Of a stretch of 64,000 bases of DNA, positions 10,960-21,460 are shown in pieces. Origin of the DNA: Gnomoniopsis sp. IMI 355080 (lineage: Eukaryota; Ascomycota; Sordariomycetes; Diaporthales; Gnomoniaceae). A program made the position numbers and the translations under genes. The stretch is taken from NCBI GenBank assembly GCA_027946555.1, contig JAPEVC010000103.1:1-64000 (forward strand), read 5' to 3'. Each line of letters starts with the position of its first letter. Within the stretch, counting starts at the first letter, position 1. Under the pieces are notes generated by a model. The model did not search any database, was not told where the DNA came from, and saw nothing but the letters and a program-made list of their open reading frames with translations.

Positions 10960-12174
10960 TCACAGCATGACGAGGCTCACAGATAAAATAACAACGGCAA
11001 ACATCCAACCACAAGTTGAGTCAAGACCAGCAACACCATTCATCAGTGTGATGGTTGGATTAGCCCCTATTCCCGTTTCAGTCGGACCTCCACCTCCCCC
11101 AATGGTGACGCCCGTCACACGTCCTATACCAGGGCTCTTCCCATCTGCTGCTGCCGTGATAGTATACACTGTAGAATCGAAGTAGTTGGTATATGAAAAG
11201 AGCGTTCCCGATGGGGGCGCCGATACAGTACCCGCAATATTCGATAGGCTTGCCGTGCCGTTAGCGGGCAGGTTATCAGGCGTATAGAAAGTGCCGTCTG
11301 TGATATTGGTGAAGTTCAGCTCGGTCGTACAGTCATATGCACTCATGTAGGGCGCGCAGGCTGAGAAAGGGTGTCCAGCCCCGGCAATGTAATTGTACAC
11401 CTCGTCGATGCCTATCTGCGAAGGCAGGGTGTTGGGACAGATGTTGTAGAATCTGGAAGTGGAAACGTTCTTAGTAATGAACCAAAGACATGATGCGGTG
11501 ACATGTAACAGAGAGAGGGACAGGTGTGCATACGCTGAGATTGCACAACTCTCACCACAGCAGGCGCAAGCTTCCTCCATGTTTGCGGTCGTGACTGGGT
11601 CAGTGTCGGCATTTGTCACAGATCCGTTGGCCACGTTGGAGACACAGTTTGCGCCTTCGTTCTCGCTGCCGTTGACCGCAAGGTAGAGTTTTCCCAGGTT
11701 ACAGGAGCATGATCCTGGGGCATTGTCGGGAGGTGGAAAGAAAGGGATGTCTGTTGTTCGAAGGCCGCTCGAGCATTGGAATATATACTGAATGGCGTAT
11801 TCTTGATATTCACACTCGTAGACCTGCATCACCCCATCTCGTCAGCATGGTCAATTATCTGAAGAAAGCTCGTCGAAGGTTAGGTCAGAAAGAGCTGAGA
11901 CTGAGCATACCTTGTTCCAACAGGAAGCCATGTAGCAGTTCATCAGCTCGATGTAGTATACGCAGCCACATGCCACAACCGCCAGTTGGCTGTTGGCGGC
12001 AGTGGCGGCAGCTTCACATTCTTGAGCTTTTCCTGCTGCGGTCTCACTGCATGTGGTATATGAAATGGCATCATAGCATCCGGTACTGGTAAGATTTTTT
12101 GCAGTATCTTGTGCTGTAATTGAAGTCGTAAACAAGAGAAGGCTGGTAGCCAAAGTCATCGGCGGAGAGCGCAT
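10960..12174 (-). CDS. Secreted Cys-rich protein, probably GPI-anchored
   Basis: Three exons on the minus strand, 12174-11911, 11823-11534 and 11452-10960, give 348 residues. Both introns (87 and 81 bp) have GTATGC donors and branch sites (CTAAC, CTAAG). The second is a stop-free multiple of three. The protein starts with a signal peptide (LATSLLLFTTSITAQ). It has many cysteines, including a GCVYY and a CACCGESC segment, and several N-glycosylation sequons in a Ser/Thr/Gly-rich second half. It ends in a hydrophobic tail (GWMFAVVILSVSLVML) that fits a GPI-anchor signal. I infer a cell-surface or wall protein. No enzyme motif was seen and no named family recognised. Confidence 0.75.
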
Positions 12175-13096
12175 GTTGGGCGTTGAGCATAGCAGGTTTT
12201 ATGGATTTGTTTTGAAGGTAAAGAAGGATGCAAGCATGTACGGTAGAACATCACAACATCATCTCTTCAAGATACCGGCCGCTCTCCGCTACTTCATCGT
12301 TCCTGACAGCCCAACGAAATACGGCGTTGATGTTGTTGATTTGGCTTGCCCAGCAGGCACAACATAGCAGCGCTTGCCCAAGGTATTCGCGCTTTTGAGC
12401 TTTCACCGACCGGCTTCTCTGATCTTGAAAATTAGTGACTGAGCGATAGATGATTCGCGTGAATCGGCAAATTATAGATACCTACGTACCTAGATACGGG
12501 GCTTAGCTCACTGTACCAACATGGCCGAGTGGCGTTCTGGGGCTCAATTGAGACCGGGCTATAGTTACATCACAATTTTGGTCGGGCGGGTGATCATATC
12601 ACTAAGAATATGAGTCTCTTGTCATTTGGACTATACCTGGGAAGCAGTCAATCTATGACATAGAACAGGACAGAATGGCATCGTCGCGCTGGGATTAATT
12701 CCTACACACACGGAGCTGCTCAAACTAGGACTGCCCATTCGGGATTGAGTGAAAGCTCTGCAATACCTTCGTTTACTGAGTTTCCAAGTCTTATGAACGG
12801 CAGATAAGGTAGTTGAGCATTCTAATAAGCTACCTGCATGCCCACTGTCGGCGGATTTATGAATGTCAGCGTGTAGCTACGGATTAAGAGATCCTGCAGG
12901 ACTTCAGGATTAGAACTTCGACTTGGCAAATTGTCAATGAGACGTGGTAACTAAAGATAGATGCACCTTATATAAGGTTTCAATAAATAGATTGACTAAC
13001 TGTCTCTGCTGGTCCAGGCGTCGTTCTGCATCGAAGGGTAGCAGTAATCATATGAATACTTGGTATCATCAGGTTTTCAGACTAGTCACTACTTGC
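12175..13096. other. Intergenic spacer
   Basis: Upstream region of the secreted-protein gene and 3' region of the WD40 gene. One CCTACGTACCTAG tract lies near 12480. No coding signal seen. Confidence 0.4.
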
Positions 13097-15669
13097 CTAA
13101 CCAGAGCCTACAGAGTGAGTCCCGTGAAGCCCTTCTAGCCGAAACTCGTAGTTACTTATCTCTCCTCTCTCATCACCCACAAGTAGTTTGGACCCATCTC
13201 CAGAAAACGCTAGCTCTGTCACTTTCTTCAAGTCCTGAGCAAGCAATTCCAGCCCTTCGACACCGACAACCTCGGAGCTTTTATCAGATCGCTGTCCACT
13301 TTGTCCGCTTCGCCTAGTATCGGAAGACTTTCGACTCCACCGACTACTCTTCCAGCCGACATCCACAGTTGTCGTCGTACCATCCGCCCCCGGAACGGCA
13401 GCGTCAAGCCGCCACAGCTCCCGACCGCCCTCCGTGATGTCGAGCACGGCGAGCACCCCGTGTGCGTCGCCACCGTTCCGTCCACCAGGATCACAATACG
13501 CCAAGAACCTGCAATTTGGACTGATGCAAGCAAGCACAGCGGGGATGAAAAAAGTCGTCGTCTTATCTACCAGCCCGCTAAAGTCCCATACGAGCACAAC
13601 GCGCTCTGTTATCGTGATCGGCTCAACCTGCCACATTCCCGGCCTGCCGATCGTCTTGAATTTAGCTGCCTCCCAAATTGAGACCGCGACGCTACCGTAA
13701 GTCTCCAGATGTAGAGGCAGGGAGTTTTCGAGTTCCGGATGGTCCGTTGTCTGCAAGAATTTGTAGGGAGTATGACGGGTTTTGTCACCGTCAAGCTGCC
13801 ACGCCATAAGCAGCGCTGCGTGAACTGGGGGTGGGTTCCCCGGACGAGGCGGGCGTGGGCCAGCTGCAGCGAGGAGGAGTGGGCCTGTCGGAGAGAAGGC
13901 TAGCTCAGGCATCTGGGGAAGGTGAGGAAGGCCCGCTTTGCGGAGGTCGATTATTCGTGGCTTGCCGAAGGGCTTCTTTTTGGGAATCACGGGGTAGAGT
14001 TTGATGGCATTGTCATCCGTGCTGTAGGTGGCGAGGGGACAACAGCAGGACTCGTATACGTCGGAACGAACAGCCGCCCATCGCATGGCATTGCTGATAG
14101 TTTGAATCTTCTTCCGGTTGGACCAATTCCATATCTCAACGGACTGGCCAAATGCAGTACTGATTGCGATGAGATTGAGTGTTTCTGATAGTACGGCGTG
14201 AGAGCGTACGAAGTAGTCCCGAGACCGAGGTTGTATTTGGATGTAGAATGTGACTTTAATCGTTGTCGATAGTGTATTCGTTCGTAGATCCCACACCCCG
14301 ATATGGGACTTCCCGTGTCTACTGGCTAGAATCGTTGAGTCGGCGGAGGTATCGATGGAGTATACGCCACCCTGAGAGACTTCCTTGTCCTCGATGTTGA
14401 GACACCCCAGAGGGAGAATATCAAGCTCTGTGGGACTGTATTCTGATACGGTTTCAGGCTTCGAGCTACTAAATGGGCGTGGTTTAGATGTGTAGGTGCT
14501 TGATTGAGTTGGGACGACGGATCCTTTCGATGATCCCGAGAAACGATCTGCTATCGACCCAATTTGTGAGAACTCTGTTTCGTTCTTGAATGTGGAATAC
14601 ATTCCCTCTCTTGGTGGGGTCGGAATAGATGCTGGACTATCTGCTAGATTTGTTGACATAGACTGAGCAGAGTTCATGAGTGGTCTTCTTGGCGATTTTG
14701 GCGGAGGTACGGGCGGGAGAGCCCTAGCAGGTGGAGGGGACGATGGGGGAAATAATGTGTAATGGGGAGACGGTCGGCTCTCTCTTTTCGGGTTTCTCGG
14801 TCTGACTCTGAGGGGCGGTGGCCGCAGGCCATGGAAATCGAGGCTGATTGGGTCTGAGTTGGATACAGACTGCCCTGGTTGGTCCTCACCCTCCGTCGTA
14901 CACCCAGGTGAGTGATGCAGGTCAGTCGCGTCGGTGTCCTTTGCATCACCTAAGTCCTCCATAGCACCAATTGCCGAGTCCCGGGTGTCCCGATCTTGCG
15001 GAGAAGACCGTCTGGAAGACTTCGTCATTTCGTGGATTGGAGACGCGGGCTGAGAGGCTGAACCCGGTCTACTCGAATCAGTCGAGGCGGAATTTTGGGA
15101 AATATAAATCTCAACTGCGTCCAGAAAGCTGGCAATCGACGCGTACGCTGGTGATGTTCCGGTTGCTAAGAATCGTCTCAAGCCCTCAATGTCGTTCGAC
15201 AAGCCGGTATGGTAGTCCCTTGAGCAATGTCAGCGAGCTTATCCTTGTCTTGGTGTGTCTTGATTTCAGTTGCGACTGACAGAGATAGAGCCCTGTCCAC
15301 TATGTCCATTGCCCTCCGTGCCTGTACCAATACCAGCCTCAGCTGCGGAATTTCGATCGGAGCACTGACAAGAGCCCAGCATTTTGTTGGATCCGCGTCC
15401 TCTCCGCATCCTGCCAGTATATCACCAATGCGCTTACAGGTATTGGAACAAGCCACAATGACGTCTATGAATGTGGGCTGAAGAGCTCTGGGGATTGCGT
15501 CGTCCTGAAGTTGTCTAAGGCGATAGTGAAAGTTTCGTAGCTCAACGCGCACCAGCACAAGGTCGCGTTGAGCAGAGGGAACAGCATTGATGCACTTGTC
15601 TGCCAAATAGGTCGCCAAGTCAACCTCCACAAGCACAGTCGCGGTCGCTGTCAGAAGCGCACCATCCAT
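13097..15669 (-). CDS. WD40-like protein with STAND-type helical N-terminal domain
   Basis: Exons 15669-15281 and 15218-13097 give 836 residues. The 62-bp intron (GTCAGT donor, GCTGAC branch) restores the frame across RALSLDYHTGLSND. Residues 1-180 are alpha-helical and resemble the N-terminal domains that precede NACHT/NB-ARC modules in fungal STAND (NLR-like) proteins. Residues about 180-400 are Ser/Pro-rich and disordered, with PPP and SPP runs. The remainder reads as a degenerate WD40 beta-propeller (IGVWDLRTN, VEIWNWSNR, LAFSGDGSKLLVGDERGE). No P-loop NTPase is present, so it is not a complete NLR. It could be a scaffold or a partner of NLR signalling; the biochemical role is unknown. 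It is transcribed on the minus strand, like the secreted-protein gene at lower coordinates. Confidence 0.8.
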
Positions 15670-17129
15670 GTGAGCAGTGATCCGGAAATGATGTGGGTCC
15701 TCACGTCCAACAGCGGCTTATGTTTTTCTTTTCCGGGATTGCCGGCGTCTCTCGTGTGATACTCTCAGTCACGAGCAGGGAGGCATATAAGGTGGGACAA
15801 CGGGAGCCTTGAGCCTCAACTCGAAAGAGTGACTCTTCAAAACCAATCGCGACGTTGTACCCGTGGTGCGTGCGTAAATGGTCCGTATTTATGGGCACCA
15901 TAGTACCTGTAAAATCGAAGTTTGTGCTCGGATATCAAAGAAAGCAAACATTCATGGGAGAAGAGTCCGAAGAAATGGGGCAAGATGCGTCCTCTTTGTA
16001 AAGCTTCTCTGCAACAACCGATCCATGTGGCTGAGCTGGAGAGTGAGGAGGGATGTCCCTGAGAAGGATTCCCCCAGCACGTGCGCCGTCTGAAGCCTTG
16101 GTCTGAAGGAAGTACACCCCAGTAATATCCCGTCCGAAATCTTGTTGGTCAAGGTCGAAACTCTCGGGGCACCAGGACGAAAGGTACCGTCGAGTGGTGA
16201 CTAGATACTAGAATAGCTTCGTTTCCGTTGTCTCAAATTGCGTGTAAATTTTTCATACATTCCTTATTATTAAACCCTGCGGCCGACGTCTGCTTATTTT
16301 ATCGTACATAGAAGAAAGAAATTGACTGAGACAGGCTGAGCCAATGCCTACGCGTTATCATAATTGGCCCGGCCCTCCGGCTTGGCTCCAAAGGATTCTT
16401 AGCGTCTGAGGGCATAACGCCACAGCGCCAGAAGCGCCACTAACATGAATGACAGGCTAGTTCGGATCAGCAAATAGAGTTTGCTCGCAAGGGGTCGTGT
16501 GATAGTTCTACGCAGAACAAAATTAAAACGCTGCTGTGCATCGGCTGCTTATCCGTCGTCATAGCCCGGCGGTCTACATATACGGCCCGCTGTTGTCACC
16601 CTTCCTGCCTTCGGACGGACATTCTGGAGGGCGATTGCTGCTGCTCTCTTGTTGGTTGTATATCGATCGGCCTGTTGTGGAGGGTCGCCCCAGAATTGCG
16701 TGAAGCGGAGACGTGGTATTGCAGTATGGGGTTTTCCCCGCAACGGAAATACCCGGTAATCCTATTGTGGGGTGCTGATCTAGCATTGTATTTGGGTGGC
16801 ACCAATACCATTCCATGCATAATACCTAGGCTAGGCTAGGTACAGGTCCAACGTCCGATTGACCTGTCCACCATCAACTGTCGCGTCGTCACGGTGAAGA
16901 CTCCTGCATAATGCAGTTGGCCCGTGGATGACTAGCGAATGGTCTTCTTTGTATCGACTCTAATTACATTTGTCTATGAACTCCAAGGGATTTACATACT
17001 TCATCCTTCGTTGCTTCCGAGGCGGGCTGCAGCCTGAACATGCCGCGGTACATATGTACCATTGCCAAAGACTCCGATGATTCCTATCGCATCGAGATGA
17101 CACTCCAATCTAGTAATCTGGTGATCATA
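15670..17129. other. Gene-free spacer
   Basis: No recognisable reading frame. A CCTAGGCTAGGCTAGGTA tract lies near 16825-16841. Confidence 0.4.
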
Positions 17130-18456
17130 CATAATCACGGACTTGCAAGAGACATGCCCAAATACAAAGGCTGATAAGTTCAAGCATAATGGAAAAGCAA
17201 CCGTATATAGTTCCAACTAGGTACTTACTACTTACAGCACTCTAGCCAACGTGAGGCACGACCTGTGAAATAGGCGACGCTTTCAACGCTGAACACTTTG
17301 CCACTACGTTTACGAGTATTGCTGGTGTTCAGCAAAAACCCAGAGGTCACGGAGTTAATGAGCGCTTGCACAGCTTTCGCACAGATGCCATATAGCCCTT
17401 CTACAGACTCGATCCGCGTCCAAGCAACCAGCAGAATGCCGCAGCTGGCTACTAACAAAGGAAGTCTCTCGTATGGAAAAAGGCCCGCGCCAACGGTCTG
17501 CAAGCAATGCTGGCAAATTCCGACTAGGTACACCCATGACATTGAGCGTCAGCAAAGCTGTCAGTGAGTCCCGAGCTTAGAAATGCGAATGACAGTGCAT
17601 CCCGTAGATGGACGTCTGCGGCATTCATGTACAATGTTATTAGCAAGGGCAGTCCTGATACTCAAGCCAATAGGCAGGTTTTGCCGCAAGATCGGACGGA
17701 CGACTTACGTAAAAAGTATTCAATGTATCACCCCCATAGGGTGAAGAGAATCCCCATGGAGAGACAACTGGCTTCTCAGAGCCTCAAGATGTTGCAATGG
17801 TCTAGTGTCGTTCTTGAATGTTCGTGGTCGGCCAGGGACCAGACTGAGCACAGAGTTGAATACGAAGTACCATAATGAACGCAAAGATTAAAATAGATCA
17901 AGGGTAGCCCTGTAGGTCGACAGGATATCTGATGAATGTACAAGGTGAGTTACCAATGAGAAGAAACGTACCAATGAAACCCCGTACCATCCCTTCGATA
18001 CTAACATACACATCAGAATGGAAATGGTGCCGCCGATAGGGTCTATATAAGCTGCTAAACTCAGCGCGGGGGCACGGCGAGTACTAGAATGCACCGAATA
18101 TAGAGCAACGCATGTAGTGAGGGGTAAGCCACATCCTATTTTTGGACAACTTCTGGACGTAGTATATGCCGGGCTAACAGTATTGACGGATGTGTGATAT
18201 AGTGCAAGCACCAAGTATCTGGAACGAGCAGCGGACCAATAGATGGACCGACAATTGCCCCCTTTATACCTAGGCAAGTTTAACGCGGTCCTGAGAGGCT
18301 TCTCAGCAAGAAGGGCAGGCATGGGGACATCAATTCCACCCATGTCATTTTCCTACTCAGATGAATCCAGATCCTGTGCGCAACGTGATTCAATCAGACC
18401 GAACGACGAGAAGTATCCGAAGCCGTTCACCAAGAGCAAGAGGCTGACAAAGACTT
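17130..18456 (-). pseudogene. Remnant of a monocarboxylate-type MFS transporter
   Basis: Minus-strand fragments follow the order of a fungal SLC16-like (monocarboxylate) MFS transporter, in shifting frames. FVSLLLLVNGFGYFSSFGL corresponds to the first transmembrane helix. CVALYSVHSSTRRAPALS plus AAYIDPIGGTI correspond to the FSTRRALA...GSxIGG block of helices 4 to 5. GVPSRNLPALLADRW corresponds to the GxxGRxxPALLADR loop. SCGILLVAWTRIESVEGLYG and KVFSVESVAYFTG correspond to later helices and the TGPP region. Stops and frameshifts separate the blocks, and no start ATG fits. I infer a decayed transporter. It may have been linked to the laccase remnant on the opposite strand just beyond it. Confidence 0.7.
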
Positions 18457-18960
18457 GAGAGCAGGTAGCCCGCCCGCCTACCTAGGTACATGACTAGTCT
18501 CATATCGCATCTATTTCGCGTTACTTTGCCGTAGGTGTGTATGGTGAGTCTGGTGGATCTTTACGGAATATAAGGTTCGAAGGGAACTGTAATGCCGAGA
18601 TTAGTCTAGCGAGTAGTGAGGGTCCTTGCAAGGCTATTTGGAAGGGACAGACGGTGCGATTTAGTTACATATCGCTGCAAAACGCCTCTAGACGAAGAAT
18701 ACAATAGGTGATACTTCTAGCTGATGAGTTTACTGGAAACAGGGTAGGCAAAGTTGACACTACGATCCAAATGGTGACTGGCTTGTGGATAGTATATTTC
18801 TACATATAACTTGATTATGTGGGCCGCAGCTAAACTATGTATCTTCTGGTTCCGGAGCAGACTTGAGTACACTCATGCTCGTTGACAAAGGAATGCGATC
18901 TGAATTGTGTCTTTTTAGGTCTGGATAGACTGGTGCACCTCTACCATGTAACTCAATCAA
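18457..18960. other. Spacer between two gene remnants
   Basis: Lies between the 5' end of the transporter remnant and the laccase remnant. It includes a GCCTACCTAGGTAC tract near 18476. Nothing else recognised. Confidence 0.35.
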
Positions 18961-18964
18961 GACT

Positions 18965-19500
18965 ATGGATTTTTCTGCTGGAATTTTATGCATCACGCTA
19001 GTTTACAATTCAGACCTTCCTATCAACGTGACCGGCCATCACATACGGACTCGAAACGGCGTCACACAGTACGCCGACTACACCGCCCCGGCTCTATTCC
19101 AGACACACCAGCAAAACTCCAGCTTTCCGGATCCAATAGCCAAAGTGTACGATTTCTGCATAGAAGAAAGAGTCGTCGTGGACACCAATAGCCCGGTGCC
19201 TCACTCTACGCACTTACACGACCACGTCTTCCCAATTATTACCTGAGGGACTAGATGGGGTGGGACAGCAAGGTTGACGCAGGCCTCACCAATCTTTCCC
19301 GGCGCGAAGACCTACAAGCTCGGCGTCGGATGAGGCTCCTTATATGTCTCATTCACCCTCAACAATCCTGGTGTCTGCACTTACCACCATCATTCTGCCT
19401 GGCACGTTTGACCAGTCTATGGTCCGCAGAGAAAGGGCTGATGAGACACGACCTGCATTAATTGGGTATGGAAGGACAAAGAAAACCACAGTGCATCGAC
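18965..19500 (+). pseudogene. Laccase-type multicopper oxidase remnant (C-terminal domain)
   Basis: In one plus-strand frame two copper-ligand blocks of the third cupredoxin domain can be read in order. PVPHSTHLHDHVFPI corresponds to the laccase HPxHLHGHxF motif. After an intervening stop, SLYVSFTLNNPGVCTYHH and HSAWHV correspond to the DNPGxWxxHCHIxWH motif. In-frame stops lie between and after the blocks, the ligand Cys of HCH is His, and no N-terminal domain is found. Spacing between the blocks is near that of real laccases. I infer the 3' part of a dead multicopper oxidase. Functional laccases oxidise phenols or pigment precursors outside the cell. Confidence 0.6.
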
Positions 19501-20083
19501 AGGAGCTTCGCAGATCTATGAAGACCTCCGCCTCATCCCAGGCTCCCAACCTTGGCCAAACACCACTCTAAAACAAACCGATAGCGCTTCAGATTCTTGA
19601 CAGACCTCAAACACAACGTTTTTGCCACTCGTGTAGTCCCACATCACCATGCCTCACAGCAACGCTCGTCTTGTGCCCCTCCTATGCGACTACATCAAGC
19701 ATGCGTCTCGCTGACAACCCATCAGCCCGGGGCGATCGACATAAGGAGCGCTTGCGGGCGGACCAGTGATCGAGACGTCCCAAACTAACCAATTCAGGAG
19801 GCGTGTATGGCTGATCGTTAGTCTGAAAATGTCAATTGCGAGTGGTTAGAGGATATGGGAATGCAGGTGAAAGATCTCGACATTTTCCTCCAAACTCCAA
19901 CAAATATGTTATCGACTCGATACAAATACACTCATTGCTTCATGTCCATACCAACAGCCCAGCCCAACGGCGATCCTCGCATTCTGGCTTCCCAGACATC
20001 CCGACGTTATTGGGAACGACTTGCCACAGGCTGTGGCCGGAACAACACTGCCCAGGACGTCTTGATTAAAGAGCCCCGGGAGC
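19501..20083. other. Spacer after laccase remnant
   Basis: No gene recognised. It may still hold decayed 3' sequence of the laccase-like gene. Confidence 0.35.
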
Positions 20084-21460
20084 TCACATGATGAACTTGA
20101 CGTTCTCGACATCTATATGAGATCAGTCAGTCGGTGTACCTCGCTCTTAGAAGTACCAAGGGGAAATATACATACCCAGAGGGTGACTACAGCTCAACTG
20201 CGGTTTCTGGCTATACTTTTGCTGCAAAATAACACGAATGCTATTCAGCAGCTGCAAATACGACTGATTCGGGTTCTGCTTGATTGCCGAAATGAAAGCA
20301 TATGACATGGCACCCGTCGCCTGGCTGGCAATAGTGGCATCGGCGCTTGTTTGATCGTCTTTGCTCCCGCTCCAACTGATGACGTCGGCAGGGCTCGTCT
20401 TGGTGCGCATCGTTTTCTCGTAGGCCTTGTCCCCGTTCATGGCCTGCTTGCCGAGGCTCATCAGGCCCTTGAGCATGCCGCCAACATCACCCCGCGCGTA
20501 TGACATGGCCGCACCCAGCAAGCCCTGGCCGGCTTCTTTCATCAGGTTGGGCTCTTTGAGGGCACCTTTCGTGGAGTAGACGTAGGGAAGGTCCATGACC
20601 GAGCCCGAGTGGCACGAGTCGAAGATGCTGGTGAGACGCACGCCGGGCTGGAGGGGCGCAACGCAGATGGCGTGTATTTGATCGTCAACGATGTGGCCGC
20701 GTTGCTTGAAGTCGACAGGGTAAATGACTTCGTCGTAACCGTCGTCTTCGTCGCCGTCGAGATCTTTGGTCTGCCCGCCGTGACCTGTGTGGGTACATAC
20801 TCGTCAGCTTTCCCATCTTTGTGAATATTTTGCCAGTCCGGGTGACAGTAAGAAGAGGAACTGGGGACCTTGCATACCTGAGTAGTGAAGGAATAAGGCA
20901 TCGTTGGGCTGCGCATTTTTGACCAGCCATTCCATAGCACGCAGGATATTGTCTTTGGTCGGCTGCAAGACGGGGTTCGACTGATTATCTGTCAAGATGA
21001 CCATGTCTTCGCGCTTATAGTGATAGCGCTCCATCAAGAAGTTGGAGACATTATTGACGTCGTTGATGCAGCCCTTGAGCTCGTTTGCAGAGCCAAAGTA
21101 GTTTATGCCGATCAGCAAGGCCTTGCGCTTTCCAGTACACTGACTGAATTGGAAATTGTAGCTGTCGGGCGCGCCATGGCCGAAGCGTTGCTGACCTTGA
21201 GGCACATAGCCACCTTGCGGTGGGCCGCCGCCGTATTGCTGGGGAGGGGGTTGTTGGTATTGCTGGTGGTACTGTTGTTGTGGGGGATACTGCTGTTGGT
21301 GAGGAGGAGGATAGTGCTGCTGAGGCGGAGGATAGTTGGCGTAGTTTGGCTGAGGAGGGCCTTGATGGTAGCCGTAACCTTGCTGCGGTGGAGGAGGGCC
21401 CCATTGTCCCGGAGGCGGTCCGTGGTGACCTCCAGGGCCGTGACCTTGTCCTGGATACAT
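20084..21460 (-). CDS. Metacaspase (peptidase family C14)
   Basis: Exons 21460-20878, 20784-20176 and 20112-20084 give 406 residues. Introns of 93 and 63 bp have GTATG donors. The N-terminal 110 residues are a Pro/Gln/Tyr/Gly-rich prodomain (PPPQ and QQYPPQ repeats), typical of type I fungal metacaspases such as yeast Yca1 and Aspergillus CasA. The p20-like domain starts at KRKALLIGINYFGS. The catalytic dyad is visible: His196 in HYSGHGGQ, rebuilt exactly across the first intron, and Cys252 in DSCHSGS. The acidic DLDGDEDDGYDEVIYP segment for calcium binding and processing follows the His. The last exon encodes only the final residues (VENVKFIM). Metacaspases cleave after Arg/Lys and act in ageing, protein quality control and cell death. 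Confidence 0.95.
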
